The translations under genes and the position numbers were made by a program. Shown here one piece after another: positions 53,552 through 61,881 of a DNA stretch of 64,000 nt. Numbering within the stretch: the stretch's first letter is position 1; the number at the start of each line of letters is the position of its first letter. This DNA is from Nonomuraea endophytica. Lineage in GTDB: Bacteria > Actinomycetota > Actinomycetes > Streptosporangiales > Streptosporangiaceae. The DNA is taken from contig NZ_JACHIN010000003.1 of the NCBI RefSeq assembly GCF_014203235.1, positions 709,998 to 773,997 on the forward strand, read 5' to 3'. The notes under the pieces are model-generated. The model saw only the letters and a list, made by a program, of their open reading frames with translations, was not told the DNA's origin and ran no database searches.

Positions 53552-55231
53552 TCAGCGGCGGGTGAGCGCCTCCGACTGCCAGAGGTCGCGGTAGTAGCCG
53601 GGCACGGCGAGCAGGTCGTCGTGGGTGCCGCGCTGGATCGCCCGGCCGTGCTCCATGACGATGATCTCGTCCACCTGCTCCAGGCCCTTGAGACGGTGGG
53701 TGACCAGCAGCGTCGTGCGGTCGTGGGTGACGTCCAGCAGGTCGGCCATCAGGGCGTCGGCCGTCTCCTCGTCCAGCGCCTCCGCGGGCTCGTCGAGGAG
53801 CAGCACCTGCGGGTCGTACAGGAGCGCGCGGGCCAGCGACAGGCGCTGCAGCTGGCCGCCGGAGACGGTCCTGCCGTCCTCGCCGAGCTCGGCGTCCCAG
53901 CCGGTCCTGCTCACCCACTGGTCGAGACGGGCATCGCGTACGGCACGCGCCAGATCGTCGTCCGTCGCCTCGGGACCGGCCAGCCGGAGGTTGTCGCGCA
54001 ACGTCGTCCGGAAGATGTACGGATCCTGGGTGAGGCCGGTCATCAGCGTCCTCACCTGGCCGGAGTCGAGCTCCGCCGTGTTCACGCCGTTGACGCGGAC
54101 GCTGCCGCACTCCGGCTCCAGCAGGCGCATGAGGGCCGCCAGGACCGTGCTCTTGCCCGCGCCGCTCGGGCCCACCAGGGCCACCCGCTTGCCGGGTTCC
54201 AGCGTGAACGAGATGCCGTCGACGGCCGGAGGCGCGCCGGGCGCGTGCCGTACGACGAGGTCGTCGACCTGGACCGTCACCGGCCCCTCGGGCGGCGCGG
54301 CCGGAGCCTGCGGCTCGGTGACGGCGGGGGAGGCCGAGCGCACCTCGCGCAGGCGGCGCAGCGCGGCCGTGATGCCCGCCATCCGCTCGCCCGCCGCGGC
54401 CAGCGGCAGCACCGGCTCGAACGACACCAGTGCGGTCAGCGCCAGCACCGCCGTCGCCACCGTGTCCGCGCCCGCAGCACGGGCGGCCAGCACGATCCCG
54501 GCCACCGTCAGGCCCTGCACCAGCGTGCCCACGCCGAGCGAGGCCGCGTGCACGCGGGACTGGCGGCGTTCCAGCGCGGCCAGTTCGGCGTCGGCCTCCA
54601 TGGCCTTGGCCAGCGCACGCTCACCGGCCCCGTACGCGGCCAGGTCGGCCGAGCCGTGCACCAGGTCGGCGACCCGCTCGGCCAGCGCGGCCCTGGCCGG
54701 AGCCAGGCGGGCCGACCAGCGGCGGGCGGCCGCGGCGGTGCCCACGGGCAGCAGCACGCCCGCCACCACCAGGCCCGCCAGCAGCACCAGCGCGGCGAAC
54801 GGTGCCAGCGTCAGCGCGATCACGACCGCCGCCGCGCCGGTGATCAGGGCGGCCGTGGCGGGCAGCAGGACGCGCACCAGCAGGTCCTGGACCGCCTCGG
54901 TGTCGTCGACCATGCGGCTGAGCAGGTCGGCGCCGCCGTGCCTGGGCTGCTGCGGCGGGATGAGCGCGCCGTAGAGCCGTTCGCGGGTCTCGGCCTGGGC
55001 GCGCAGGGCGACGTCGTGGCCGGTCAGGCGTTCGGCGTAGCGGAAGACGCCGCGGCTGGTGGCGAAGGCGCGGGTGGCCACGATCGCCACGCTCAGCGCG
55101 GCCAGCTCCGGCTGCTCGGCGGCCCGCGTGATCAGCCACGCGGCGGCGGCGATCAGCCCGAGCCCGGCCAGATCGGCGGCGGCCCCGGCCAGCACGGCCC
55201 AGACGATCCGCAGGCCCATGCGCCGCTTCAC
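53552..55231 (-). CDS. cydC: Thiol reductant ABC exporter subunit CydC
   Basis: A 559-aa fused transmembrane/ATPase half-transporter. Six N-terminal helices are followed by an ATPase domain with GPSGAGKST, a Q-loop region, VSGGQLQRLSLARALL, VLLLDEPAEALDEETAD and VTHRL. With CydD it exports glutathione/cysteine-type thiols needed to assemble cytochrome bd. The GTG start overlaps the cydD stop (GTGA). Last gene of the cydABDC operon. Confidence 0.93.
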   Translation of the reverse strand: MKRRMGLRIVWAVLAGAAADLAGLGLIAAAAWLITRAAEQPELAALSVAIVATRAFATSRGVFRYAERLTGHDVALRAQAETRERLYGALIPPQQPRHGGADLLSRMVDDTEAVQDLLVRVLLPATAALITGAAAVVIALTLAPFAALVLLAGLVVAGVLLPVGTAAAARRWSARLAPARAALAERVADLVHGSADLAAYGAGERALAKAMEADAELAALERRQSRVHAASLGVGTLVQGLTVAGIVLAARAAGADTVATAVLALTALVSFEPVLPLAAAGERMAGITAALRRLREVRSASPAVTEPQAPAAPPEGPVTVQVDDLVVRHAPGAPPAVDGISFTLEPGKRVALVGPSGAGKSTVLAALMRLLEPECGSVRVNGVNTAELDSGQVRTLMTGLTQDPYIFRTTLRDNLRLAGPEATDDDLARAVRDARLDQWVSRTGWDAELGEDGRTVSGGQLQRLSLARALLYDPQVLLLDEPAEALDEETADALMADLLDVTHDRTTLLVTHRLKGLEQVDEIIVMEHGRAIQRGTHDDLLAVPGYYRDLWQSEALTRR

Positions 55232-56937
55232 CGGATCTCCCTCAGGTCGTCGCCGGAGCCCGCCGCGGTGGTGGCGTCCCGGCGGGTGTCGGACAGGACC
55301 CGGCCGGCGTGGATGCGGATCACCCGGTCGGCCAGGTCGATCATGGCGGGCCGGTGGGCGACGATGACCGCCGTGCGCCCCTCGGCCAGGGTGGCGGTCG
55401 CCTCCACGACGGCGGCCTCGCTGCGGCCGTCGAGACGGGCCGTGGGCTCGTCCAGGAGCAGGACTGTCGCGTCGGGGCGGCAGAACGCCCTGGCCAGGGC
55501 GATGCGCTGGCGCTGGCCTGCCGAGAAGTTGGCGCCCCGCTCGCCGACCACGGTGTCGTAGCCGTCGGGCAGGGCCTCGACGAAGGCGTCGGCGTGGGCG
55601 GCCTTGGCGGCCTGCCGTACCTCGGGAAGGGTGGCGTCAGGGGCGCCGAGGCGGATGTTGTCGGCGACGGAGGTCGCGAACAGGTGCGGGCGCTGCGGCA
55701 CGAACGCCAGCTCGTCGGGGGTGTCCGGCGGGCGCCCGCCGACCAGCACGCGCCCGGAGGCGGGGGAGACGAAGCCGAGCAGCAGATGCAGCAGCGTGCT
55801 CTTGCCGCCGCCGCTCTCGCCGACCAGCGCGACCCGCTCGCCGGGCGCGATCACCAGCGAGACGTCCTCCAGCGCCGCGTCCTCGCGGCCGGGGTAGCGG
55901 ACGGTGACGTTCTCCAGCCGGATCTCCGGCGGCCCCTCGCCGCGCTCCCGCTGCGCCGCCGCGGGCGCGGCCTTGACCTCTTCATCCACTGCGGCGTCAT
56001 CCACTGCGGCGTCATCCAGTACGGCGAAGGCCGCGTCGGCGGCCGCCACGCCCTCCATCGAGGCGTGGAAGCGGGTGCCCATCATCCGCAGCGGCAGGTA
56101 GGCCTCGGGCGCCAGCAGCAGGACGAGCAGCGCGGTGGTGAGGTCGAGGTTGCCGCCCAGCAGCCGGAGCCCGATCGGCACCGCCACGAGCGCCAGCGAC
56201 AACGACGCGCACAGCTCCAGCACCAGCGACGACAGGAACGCCACCCGCAGCGTGCGCATCGTGGCGCCCCGGTGCGCGTCGGCGACCTGCTGGATGACGG
56301 TGGCCTGGTGGCGGGCCCGGCCGAAGGCGCGCAGCGTGGGCAGCCCGCGCACGACGTCGAGGAAGTGCCCGCCGAGCCTGGCCAGCGCGTGGAACTGCCG
56401 CTCGGTGGTCGCCTTGGTGTGCATGCCGACCAGCGCGCCGAAGATGGGGATGAGCGGCAGCGTGACCAGCACGATGACCGCGCTGGCCAGGTCCCCGGCG
56501 AACAACCGGATGAGTACCGCCAGCGGCACCACAGCGGCGACCGCCATGGCCGGAAGGTAACCGGCCAGGTACGGGTCGAGCCGGTCGAGCCCGCGTCCGG
56601 CCAGCGTGACGAGCTCACCGGAGCGGTGGCCGGCCAGGCGCGCGGGTCCCATCTCCTGCAGGCGGCCGAGCAGCCGCTCGCGCAGCGCCGACTTCACCCC
56701 GGTCGCGGTACGGCCCGCGAACACGCCCTGGCTCCACCCGAGCAGCGCCCGCAACCCGACGACCAGCGCCAGCACGCCCAGCGCCGCCAGCGTGAACCTG
56801 CCGGACAGCACCCCGGCCAGAAGCTCGGCCTGGACGAGCACGAGCAGCCCCGCCAGCGTGGCGGCGGCCAGGGTGACGGCCAGATGCCTGCGCACCGACT
56901 GCTCGGCCCGCATGAGCCGCAGGAGATCTTTGTGCAC
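55228..56937 (-). CDS. cydD: Thiol reductant ABC exporter subunit CydD
   Basis: A 569-aa half-transporter. Hydrophobic helices include LAVTLAAATLAGLLVLVQAELLAGVLSG and IVLVTLPLIPIFGALVGMHTKATTERQF (the conserved CydD segment). The ATPase domain has GESGGGKST, FSAGQRQRIALARAF, VLLLDEPTARLD and VAHRP. The GTG start lies 6 bp after cydB. A low-complexity DDAAVDDAAVDEEV linker precedes the ATPase domain. Confidence 0.93.
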   Translation of the reverse strand: MHKDLLRLMRAEQSVRRHLAVTLAAATLAGLLVLVQAELLAGVLSGRFTLAALGVLALVVGLRALLGWSQGVFAGRTATGVKSALRERLLGRLQEMGPARLAGHRSGELVTLAGRGLDRLDPYLAGYLPAMAVAAVVPLAVLIRLFAGDLASAVIVLVTLPLIPIFGALVGMHTKATTERQFHALARLGGHFLDVVRGLPTLRAFGRARHQATVIQQVADAHRGATMRTLRVAFLSSLVLELCASLSLALVAVPIGLRLLGGNLDLTTALLVLLLAPEAYLPLRMMGTRFHASMEGVAAADAAFAVLDDAAVDDAAVDEEVKAAPAAAQRERGEGPPEIRLENVTVRYPGREDAALEDVSLVIAPGERVALVGESGGGKSTLLHLLLGFVSPASGRVLVGGRPPDTPDELAFVPQRPHLFATSVADNIRLGAPDATLPEVRQAAKAAHADAFVEALPDGYDTVVGERGANFSAGQRQRIALARAFCRPDATVLLLDEPTARLDGRSEAAVVEATATLAEGRTAVIVAHRPAMIDLADRVIRIHAGRVLSDTRRDATTAAGSGDDLREIR

Positions 56938-56943
56938 GAGTCC

Positions 56944-57675
56944 TCAGAAGAACGACGGAGTACGGATGGCGCCCCGGAAGGTCCGCCAGACCCATACTTG
57001 CGCGCCGACCATGATGGGCGCGAACGGCAACACCATGAAACTGAGCACACTCAGGCTGGAATCGGCCGCCGAGGAGGCCATGAGGAAGCTTGCCGAGCCG
57101 ATGAGCAGAGCGATCACGGGCGCCGCCGAGGCCAGGCCGGTGAGCAGGAGCCGCGCCGCCTTCCCGCCCTCGCGCCAGTTCAGGAACGCCTGCCCGTGCA
57201 CCGCGAACAACACGGCCAGCAGCGCCCCGAGTCCCAGCCCGAACGGGTGCAGCAGCGAGGCGGTGAACCCGGTGGCCGCCGCGTACAGCGCCACACCCCA
57301 GCCGACCGACAGGCCGAGCGAGCCCAGCGTGATCATGAGATCCCAGAACGAGCGCCACCCGGACCCGTCCATGCGGCGGCGGAACCACAGCCCCGCGTCG
57401 CGCAGCACCCACGACAGCAGCATCGCCACGACGACGGGATAGAGCCCGAACAGGACGGGCCCCTCCAGCATCGGGTAGACCCCGAACAGCGCCCCGGCCA
57501 CCGCGACCAGCCACACCTCGTTGGCCAGCACGTACGGCGCCACGGCGGCCACCATCCGGTCCCTGCGCTCCTGGGGGCGGCCCAGCATCAGCAGGCCGAC
57601 GCCCAGGTCGAAGCCCTCCAGGGCGAAGTAGCCGGCCAGCAGCACGGCGAAGACGACGAACCAGATCAGTTCCAT
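56944..57675 (-). CDS. cydB: Cytochrome bd oxidase subunit II (CydB), short form
   Basis: A 243-aa membrane protein. The N-terminal [18 protein letters not shown] and the [18 protein letters not shown] segment are CydB hallmarks. A C-terminal half with about four more helices follows. It is roughly 90-140 residues shorter than the usual CydB (~330-380). No frameshift is seen, since both ends are intact and tightly packed in the operon. It pairs with CydA, but the reduced length is odd. Confidence 0.85.
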   Translation of the reverse strand: MELIWFVVFAVLLAGYFALEGFDLGVGLLMLGRPQERRDRMVAAVAPYVLANEVWLVAVAGALFGVYPMLEGPVLFGLYPVVVAMLLSWVLRDAGLWFRRRMDGSGWRSFWDLMITLGSLGLSVGWGVALYAAATGFTASLLHPFGLGLGALLAVLFAVHGQAFLNWREGGKAARLLLTGLASAAPVIALLIGSASFLMASSAADSSLSVLSFMVLPFAPIMVGAQVWVWRTFRGAIRTPSFF

Positions 57676-57685
57676 GTCAAGGCTC

Positions 57686-58849
57686 CTAGAGGCTCATCGC
57701 CGGCTGGCGTTCCTCGGCGGGGGCGCCGAGGGCGAGGTCGGCGGGGCCGCGCCGTACCACGCGGACGATGAGGACGTAGTCGACGACGGCCAGCAGCCCG
57801 AGCACGGCGACGAACCCGATCAGCGAGGCCGTGACCATCCCGGGCGTGAGCCCGGGGGACATGGCGTCGGCGACCGTGAGCTTCTCCCAGATCATCCACG
57901 GCTGGCGGCCGATCTCCCTGGCCATCCAGCCGAGGATGGACGCGACGAACGGCAGCGGCGTCATGATGATGAGGATCACGTGGGTCCAGCGCCACTTGGG
58001 CAGCCAGTAGATCAGCGGCAGCATCACCAGCACCACCATGAACCAGAGCAGATGCCCCAGCTCCATCATGAAGCCGAGCCCGACCGCGGCGGCCGTGTTG
58101 TTCTCGAACTTGTCGGTGTCGATGACCCCGAACTGCGCGTATCCGGCGCCGACCGCGAGCGTGCTGCCGATCGCGGCGGTCACCACACCCATGCGCAGCG
58201 ACTTGGTGAAGAACTCCCACTCGAGGGTGCGACGCCTGAGCTGGTACGCGCTGGCGCCCGCGAAGACCATGCCGCCGGTGAACAACGCCGCCCCGATGAT
58301 GTGCGGGAAGGCGAGGATCAGCGCGGGATTGCTCACCAGCGCCCCGAAGTCGACCAGCTCCAGGTGGTCGCCCTTGAGGACGGAGCCGACCGGGTTCTGC
58401 AAAAAAGAGTTGGCGATCATGATGTAGAACGCGCTGGCGTAGGCGGTGAGCGTGACGATCCAGATGCAGGCCAGGTGGAGTTTCTTGGGCAGCTTGTGCC
58501 ACCCGAAGATCCACAGCCCGAGGAACGTCGACTCCAGGAAGAACGCCACCAGCGTCTCCATGGCCAGCGGGGCCCCGAAGACGTCGCCCGCGTAGTGTGA
58601 CAGCCCGCTCCACGAGAGCCCGAACTGGAACTCCATCACCAGTCCGGTCACGATGCCCAGGGCGTAGTTGATCACATAGATCTGGCCCCAGAAGCGGGTC
58701 ATTCCCTCATAAAGCCGCTTGCCCGACAGCACCCAGCGCGTGTTGAGGATGGCCGCCAGCGGGGCCAGTCCCAGCGTGAGCACCACGAACAGGAAGTGCA
58801 GGCTGCTCGTCAGCGCGAACTGCGTGCGCGCCAGATCCAGTGCCTCCAT
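57686..58849 (-). CDS. cydA: Cytochrome bd ubiquinol oxidase subunit I (CydA), short form
   Basis: A 387-aa heme-bearing subunit of the high-affinity terminal oxidase. His of SSLHFLFV (heme b595 ligand), His of ILAFPHIIGAALFTGG (heme b558) and the GWMAREIGRQPW motif with the Met ligand are present. Compared with E. coli CydA (~520 aa) the Q-loop is short. The ATG at 58849 (MEALDLARTQF) aligns with family starts; an ATG at 58858 is in frame. Expression is probably controlled by the divergent PadR. Confidence 0.92.
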   Translation of the reverse strand: MEALDLARTQFALTSSLHFLFVVLTLGLAPLAAILNTRWVLSGKRLYEGMTRFWGQIYVINYALGIVTGLVMEFQFGLSWSGLSHYAGDVFGAPLAMETLVAFFLESTFLGLWIFGWHKLPKKLHLACIWIVTLTAYASAFYIMIANSFLQNPVGSVLKGDHLELVDFGALVSNPALILAFPHIIGAALFTGGMVFAGASAYQLRRRTLEWEFFTKSLRMGVVTAAIGSTLAVGAGYAQFGVIDTDKFENNTAAAVGLGFMMELGHLLWFMVVLVMLPLIYWLPKWRWTHVILIIMTPLPFVASILGWMAREIGRQPWMIWEKLTVADAMSPGLTPGMVTASLIGFVAVLGLLAVVDYVLIVRVVRRGPADLALGAPAEERQPAMSL

Positions 58850-58882
58850 GGACTCCATCCCCGTCGTTGTTGTGTCTGCCTA

Positions 58883-58916
58883 CATATAGAGAGCCTACAT
58901 GTAGACTGTCTATATG
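58883..58916. promoter_or_regulatory. Nested palindromes in the cydA/padR divergent region
   Basis: CATATAG - 5 bp - CTACATGTAG - 5 bp - CTATATG is perfectly symmetric in its arms (58883-58889, 58895-58904, 58910-58916). PadR dimers bind such AT-rich dyads. The site lies 33 bp from cydA and 26 bp from padR, so it can control both. Confidence 0.8.
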
Positions 58917-58942
58917 ACGAACGGGAACCTAGGATTGTCGCC

Positions 58943-59266
58943 ATGAACCCGGACGCGCTCCGCGGCCATCTGGACGCCCTGCTGCTCTCCGTGCTGGAGC
59001 ACGAGCCACTCCACGGCTACGCGATCATCGAGGCCCTGCAGGAACGCAGCGGCGGCGCGCTCAGCGTCCCCACGGGCACGGTCTATCCGGCGCTGCGCAA
59101 ACTCGAGCGCGTGGGTTATCTGGCCAGCGAATGGGCGACGGTGGGCGGCCGCAAACGCCGCACCTACCGGCTCACCGACTCCGGCAGGCGGCAGCTCGAC
59201 GGCGAGCGATCCGCCTGGCGGGAGTTCACCGCCACGATCAGCGGTGTGCTACGGCCGTCCTCGTGA
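58943..59266 (+). CDS. PadR-family transcriptional regulator
   Basis: A 107-aa winged-helix protein: LRGHLDALLLSVLEHEPLHGYAIIEALQERSGGALSVPTGTVYPALRKLERVGYL, then GGRKRRTYRLTDSGRRQL. It is divergent from cydABDC and faces a nested palindrome. Its 3' end overlaps the convergent permease-prefix-like gene by 29 bp. It likely represses cyd and itself; the inducing signal is unknown. Confidence 0.92.
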   Translation: MNPDALRGHLDALLLSVLEHEPLHGYAIIEALQERSGGALSVPTGTVYPALRKLERVGYLASEWATVGGRKRRTYRLTDSGRRQLDGERSAWREFTATISGVLRPSS

Positions 59267-59909
59267 TGCGCAGGCAGCGCACCGCGCAGTAGAACTGCAC
59301 GCCCGCCAGCACGTAGCTCATCAGCGTCACCATGACGCCCGGGGGATAGGCCGTGAAGTCGACCGGCCCCTTCGTCCCGACCGTCAGGATCATGCCCAGC
59401 ACCGACGTGGTCACCAGCATGGCCAGCACCAGCCCGCCGAGCCAGCGGGTCACCATGCGCGCCTTGGGCAGCAGCCGCGCGCCGCGCCCGAGCGCCAGCA
59501 GCGACAGCCCGCCGCACACGCCCACCGCCACCTGCACCAGGTCCAGGGCCAGCGAGATCACGCCGAACCAGCCCGGCTTGTGCGCCCAGACCGACGGATC
59601 CAGCGGAAACACCTGCCAGAGCATCGACCAGGCCAGCGCCGTCAGCGGCACGCTCACGAACAGCAGCCCGCCCAGCCTGCGCCCCGCGCACGCCGTCAGC
59701 TCGCTCTGGTAGTCGGGCGCGATCTCCTCGACACTCCCGAACTCCTGTACGGCCAGCCGCTCGGCCTCCTCGCGCACCAGCCCGTCCGCCTCGTAGGCGT
59801 CGGCCGTGTCGATCAGGCTGTCGCGGGCCTCGACGACCATGTCGCGCCTGGGCCCCGTCGGCCCGTACAGAGCGCGGCCCAGATCGGCCACGTAGTCGTC
59901 GATGAGCAT
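59238..59909 (-). CDS. Membrane protein with permease-prefix (HAAS-like) N-terminal domain
   Basis: A 223-aa protein. The N-terminal ~70 residues (LIDDYVADLGRALYGPTGPRRDMVVEARDSLIDTADAYEADGLVREEAERLAVQEFGSVEEIAPDYQSEL) resemble the HAAS/permease-prefix helical domain usually encoded beside PadR genes. Four hydrophobic helices follow. Such proteins are membrane partners or targets of PadR modules. Function unknown. Confidence 0.8.
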   Translation of the reverse strand: MLIDDYVADLGRALYGPTGPRRDMVVEARDSLIDTADAYEADGLVREEAERLAVQEFGSVEEIAPDYQSELTACAGRRLGGLLFVSVPLTALAWSMLWQVFPLDPSVWAHKPGWFGVISLALDLVQVAVGVCGGLSLLALGRGARLLPKARMVTRWLGGLVLAMLVTTSVLGMILTVGTKGPVDFTAYPPGVMVTLMSYVLAGVQFYCAVRCLRITRTAVAHR

Positions 59910-59962
59910 GTCCCGATTCTACGGACGGCGACCTCGGTGCCCCATCAGGGTTTCCCCCGATA

Positions 59963-59992
59963 TTGATAGGTAGGATATTTCCTACGTATAGT
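59963..59992 (+). promoter_or_regulatory. Leaderless-type promoter with palindrome for the VOC-ArsR operon
   Basis: TTGATA (59963-59968), 18 bp, TATAGT (59987-59992) lie so that transcription should begin at about the ATG at 60000. The spacer holds the perfect inverted repeat GTAGGA-TATT-TCCTAC (59970-59985), a likely site for the operon's ArsR regulator. Confidence 0.8.
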
Positions 59993-59999
59993 GGTCGAC

Positions 60000-60344
60000 A
60001 TGGAAATCTCCACTGTGACCATCCCCGTCTCCGACCAGGAGACGGCCCTGGCCTTCTACACCGGCCCCCTCGGCATGGGGATCAGAACCGACAACCCGTT
60101 CCCGATGGGCCGCTGGCTCACCGTCGCGCCGGAAGGCAGCACGACGACGTTGCTGCTCGCCTCGTGGTTCCCCGAGATGGCCCCGATCGGCGGCCTCATC
60201 CTGACCGCCCCCGACCTCGACGACCTGGCCGGACGCCTCAGGTCGGCCGGAACCACCGCCGACGGCCCGGCCGACGCGCCCTGGGGCCGCCAGCTGCTCT
60301 TCCAGGACCCGTTCGGCAACGGCTACGTCGTCAGCCAGAGCTGA
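60000..60344 (+). CDS. VOC-family (glyoxalase/bleomycin-resistance-like) protein
   Basis: A 114-aa single-module VOC protein: TVTIPVSDQETALAFYTGPLGMGI at the start, GGLILTAPDLDDLAGRLRSAG in the middle and the closing LLFQDPFGNGYVVSQ. VOC proteins bind metals and small molecules (glyoxalase, extradiol dioxygenase, resistance proteins). The ATG is placed at the predicted transcription start. The stop overlaps the ArsR start (TGATG). Confidence 0.9.
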   Translation: MEISTVTIPVSDQETALAFYTGPLGMGIRTDNPFPMGRWLTVAPEGSTTTLLLASWFPEMAPIGGLILTAPDLDDLAGRLRSAGTTADGPADAPWGRQLLFQDPFGNGYVVSQS

Positions 60345-60685
60345 TGTCCTCCGACGCGCTGTTCGCCGCACTGGCCAGCCCCGCGCGGCGGCGGCTGCTG
60401 GAGCTCCTGCTGCGTGAGGGGGACCAGCCCGCCGGACGGCTGGCCGAACGGTTCGACATGAGCCGCCCCAGTGTGTCCGAGCACCTGAAAGTCCTCAGGG
60501 ACGCCGGACTGGTGGCCGAAGCTCGCCGGGGACGCGAGCGCCACTACCGGCTGGAGGCCGAGCCGCTGATGTCACTGCGCGACTGGCTCAGCCCGTACGA
60601 GCGGTTCTGGCGCGAGAGGCTGGCCGCCCTCGGAACGATCCTCGACGAGATGCCCTCAACCATGGATGAGAAGGACGATGACTGA
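60344..60685 (+). CDS. ArsR-family regulator
   Basis: A 113-aa winged-helix protein: LFAALASPARRRLLELLLREGDQPAGRLAERFDMSRPSVSEHLKVLRDAGLVAEARRGRERHYRLEAEPL. No metal-binding ELCVCDL motif is present, so it belongs to the non-metal ArsR group commonly paired with SRPBCC proteins. It overlaps both neighbours and probably represses the operon at 59970-59985. Confidence 0.93.
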   Translation: MSSDALFAALASPARRRLLELLLREGDQPAGRLAERFDMSRPSVSEHLKVLRDAGLVAEARRGRERHYRLEAEPLMSLRDWLSPYERFWRERLAALGTILDEMPSTMDEKDDD

Positions 60686-61115
60686 AGACCTGACCGCGAT
60701 CCGCGTCGACCACTTCTACGCCCACCCGCCCGCCAAGGTCTGGCGCGCCCTCACCGACCCCGAACTGATGGCCCAGTGGCTGATGCCCAACAGCTTCCGG
60801 CTGGAGATCGGCCACGAGTTCACCTTCACCACCGACCCACGCCCGAACGTGGACTTCGACGGCATCGTGTACTGCCGCGTGCTGGAGATCGAGCCGGGCA
60901 AGCTCCTCAAGATCAGCTGGAGCGACGGCAAGAAGGCCGACTGGACGGTGAGCTGGCGCCTGGAAAGCGAGGGCCGCGGGACCCGCGTCTTCCTCGACCA
61001 CGAGGGCTTCGACCCGGACGACACGGCCCAGCAGTTCAGCCGCAAGATCATGGGCGGAGGCTGGCGCACCCACCACTTCACCAAGATCGCCGACCTCCTC
61101 GAAACCATGCCCTAA
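60678..61115 (+). CDS. SRPBCC (AHSA1/START-like) domain protein
   Basis: A 145-aa ligand-binding fold: FYAHPPAKVWRALTDPELMAQWLMPNSF, EPGKLLKISWSDGKKADWTVSWRLES, and the C-terminal helix GGWRTHHFTKIADLLETMP. It is coupled to the ArsR gene by overlap. ArsR-SRPBCC pairs are common; here a VOC protein is added. Ligand unknown. Confidence 0.9.
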   Translation: MTEDLTAIRVDHFYAHPPAKVWRALTDPELMAQWLMPNSFRLEIGHEFTFTTDPRPNVDFDGIVYCRVLEIEPGKLLKISWSDGKKADWTVSWRLESEGRGTRVFLDHEGFDPDDTAQQFSRKIMGGGWRTHHFTKIADLLETMP

Positions 61116-61172
61116 CCCCACCCGGCCCGCCCCCACCCGCACCGCTCCGGCGCGTCTTCGTGGCTGGCGGCC

Positions 61173-61331
61173 GTGCGCGTTGCGCCGGTCTCGACCGCTG
61201 GGCTTCTCGCCGACGCGGCGCTCAAGAGCGTGGAGGTTGGCCACGGCCCGCGAGCCCTGGCCGCCTCCGCTCCGTCGGCGGCGCGGCGCGGGGCGGGGCG
61301 GGGCAGGCGGGGCGGTGGGTTGGGGGTGGGG
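61173..61331. repeat. Dispersed GC-rich repeat copy followed by a G-quadruplex-prone tract
   Basis: 61173-61236 repeats the core found at 28747-29035: GTGCGCGTTGCGCCGG, then GCCGACGCGGCGCTCAAGAGCG and TGGAGG. It is followed by 61290-61331 with at least six closely spaced G-runs of 3-5 on the plus strand. Bases 61116-61370 contain no credible gene. Confidence 0.65.
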
Positions 61332-61370
61332 CCCGGAGCGGTGGCGGTTGGCTGTCGGGGGATGTGAGAA

Positions 61371-61400
61371 GGACCTCGCCGTTGGTGAGGGGCGAGGTCC
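61371..61400. terminator. Perfect 10-bp hairpin downstream of thioredoxin
   Basis: GGACCTCGCC / GGCGAGGTCC with a 10-nt loop lies 14 bp beyond the leftward thioredoxin stop. It probably terminates that transcript. Confidence 0.75.
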
Positions 61401-61414
61401 GGAGGGTCATGCCG

Positions 61415-61789
61415 TCAGTTCTGGTCGGCCTTCTTGAGCTCCTCGGCCAGCTCCGACCGAATGGAGTCCATGTCCAGGGCTCGTACCTGCCCGATCAGGT
61501 CCTCCAGGGCCGGGGCGGGAAGCGCGCCGGGCTGGGCGTAGACGACGATGCCGTCGCGGATGGCCATGATCGTCGGGATCGAGGTGATCTCGAAGCCCTG
61601 GGCCAGCGCCTGCTGGGCCTCGGTGTCGATCTTGCCGAAGGTGATGTCGTCGTGCTTCGCAGACGCCTTCTCGAAGATCGGCCCGAAGGTGCGGCACGGC
61701 CCGCACCACGCAGCCCAGAAGTCGAGCAGGACGATCCCCTTGTCGGCGATGTCGTTGAAGTTCTTCTCTGTTACTTCGATAGTCGCCAC
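61415..61789 (-). CDS. Thioredoxin
   Basis: A 124-aa thiol-disulfide oxidoreductase with the classic active site DFWAAWCGPCRTFGPIFEK and the cis-Pro loop SIPTIMAIRDG. It keeps cytosolic protein thiols reduced with NADPH-thioredoxin reductase. The start is the GTG after GAGGAG; the upstream ATG at 61831 overlaps the promoter and is rejected. A short charged C-terminal tail (ELAEELKKADQN) extends it. A sigma-R-type promoter lies upstream. Confidence 0.95.
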   Translation of the reverse strand: MATIEVTEKNFNDIADKGIVLLDFWAAWCGPCRTFGPIFEKASAKHDDITFGKIDTEAQQALAQGFEITSIPTIMAIRDGIVVYAQPGALPAPALEDLIGQVRALDMDSIRSELAEELKKADQN

Positions 61790-61829
61790 AAGTGGCTCCT
61801 CGTATGGTCGTTGAAGTTGCAACGGTGTC

Positions 61830-61855
61830 AACTACTCACCGCTTTCCAGCATTCC
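61830..61855 (-). promoter_or_regulatory. Sigma-R (disulfide-stress) type promoter of thioredoxin
   Basis: On the minus strand GGAAT (61851-61855), exactly 18 bp, GTT (61830-61832) match the sigma-R/sigma-H ECF consensus GGAAT-N18-GTT used by actinobacterial trx genes. The position gives a leader of roughly 35 nt before the GTG start. Confidence 0.8.
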
Positions 61856-61881
61856 ATGTCCCGCCGGGACCGCACACCAGG

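Noticed and set aside
61790..61831. Upstream ATG start for thioredoxin
   Set aside because: It would place the start at the promoter GTT. The GTG at 61789 has a good ribosome site and gives the normal thioredoxin N-terminus.
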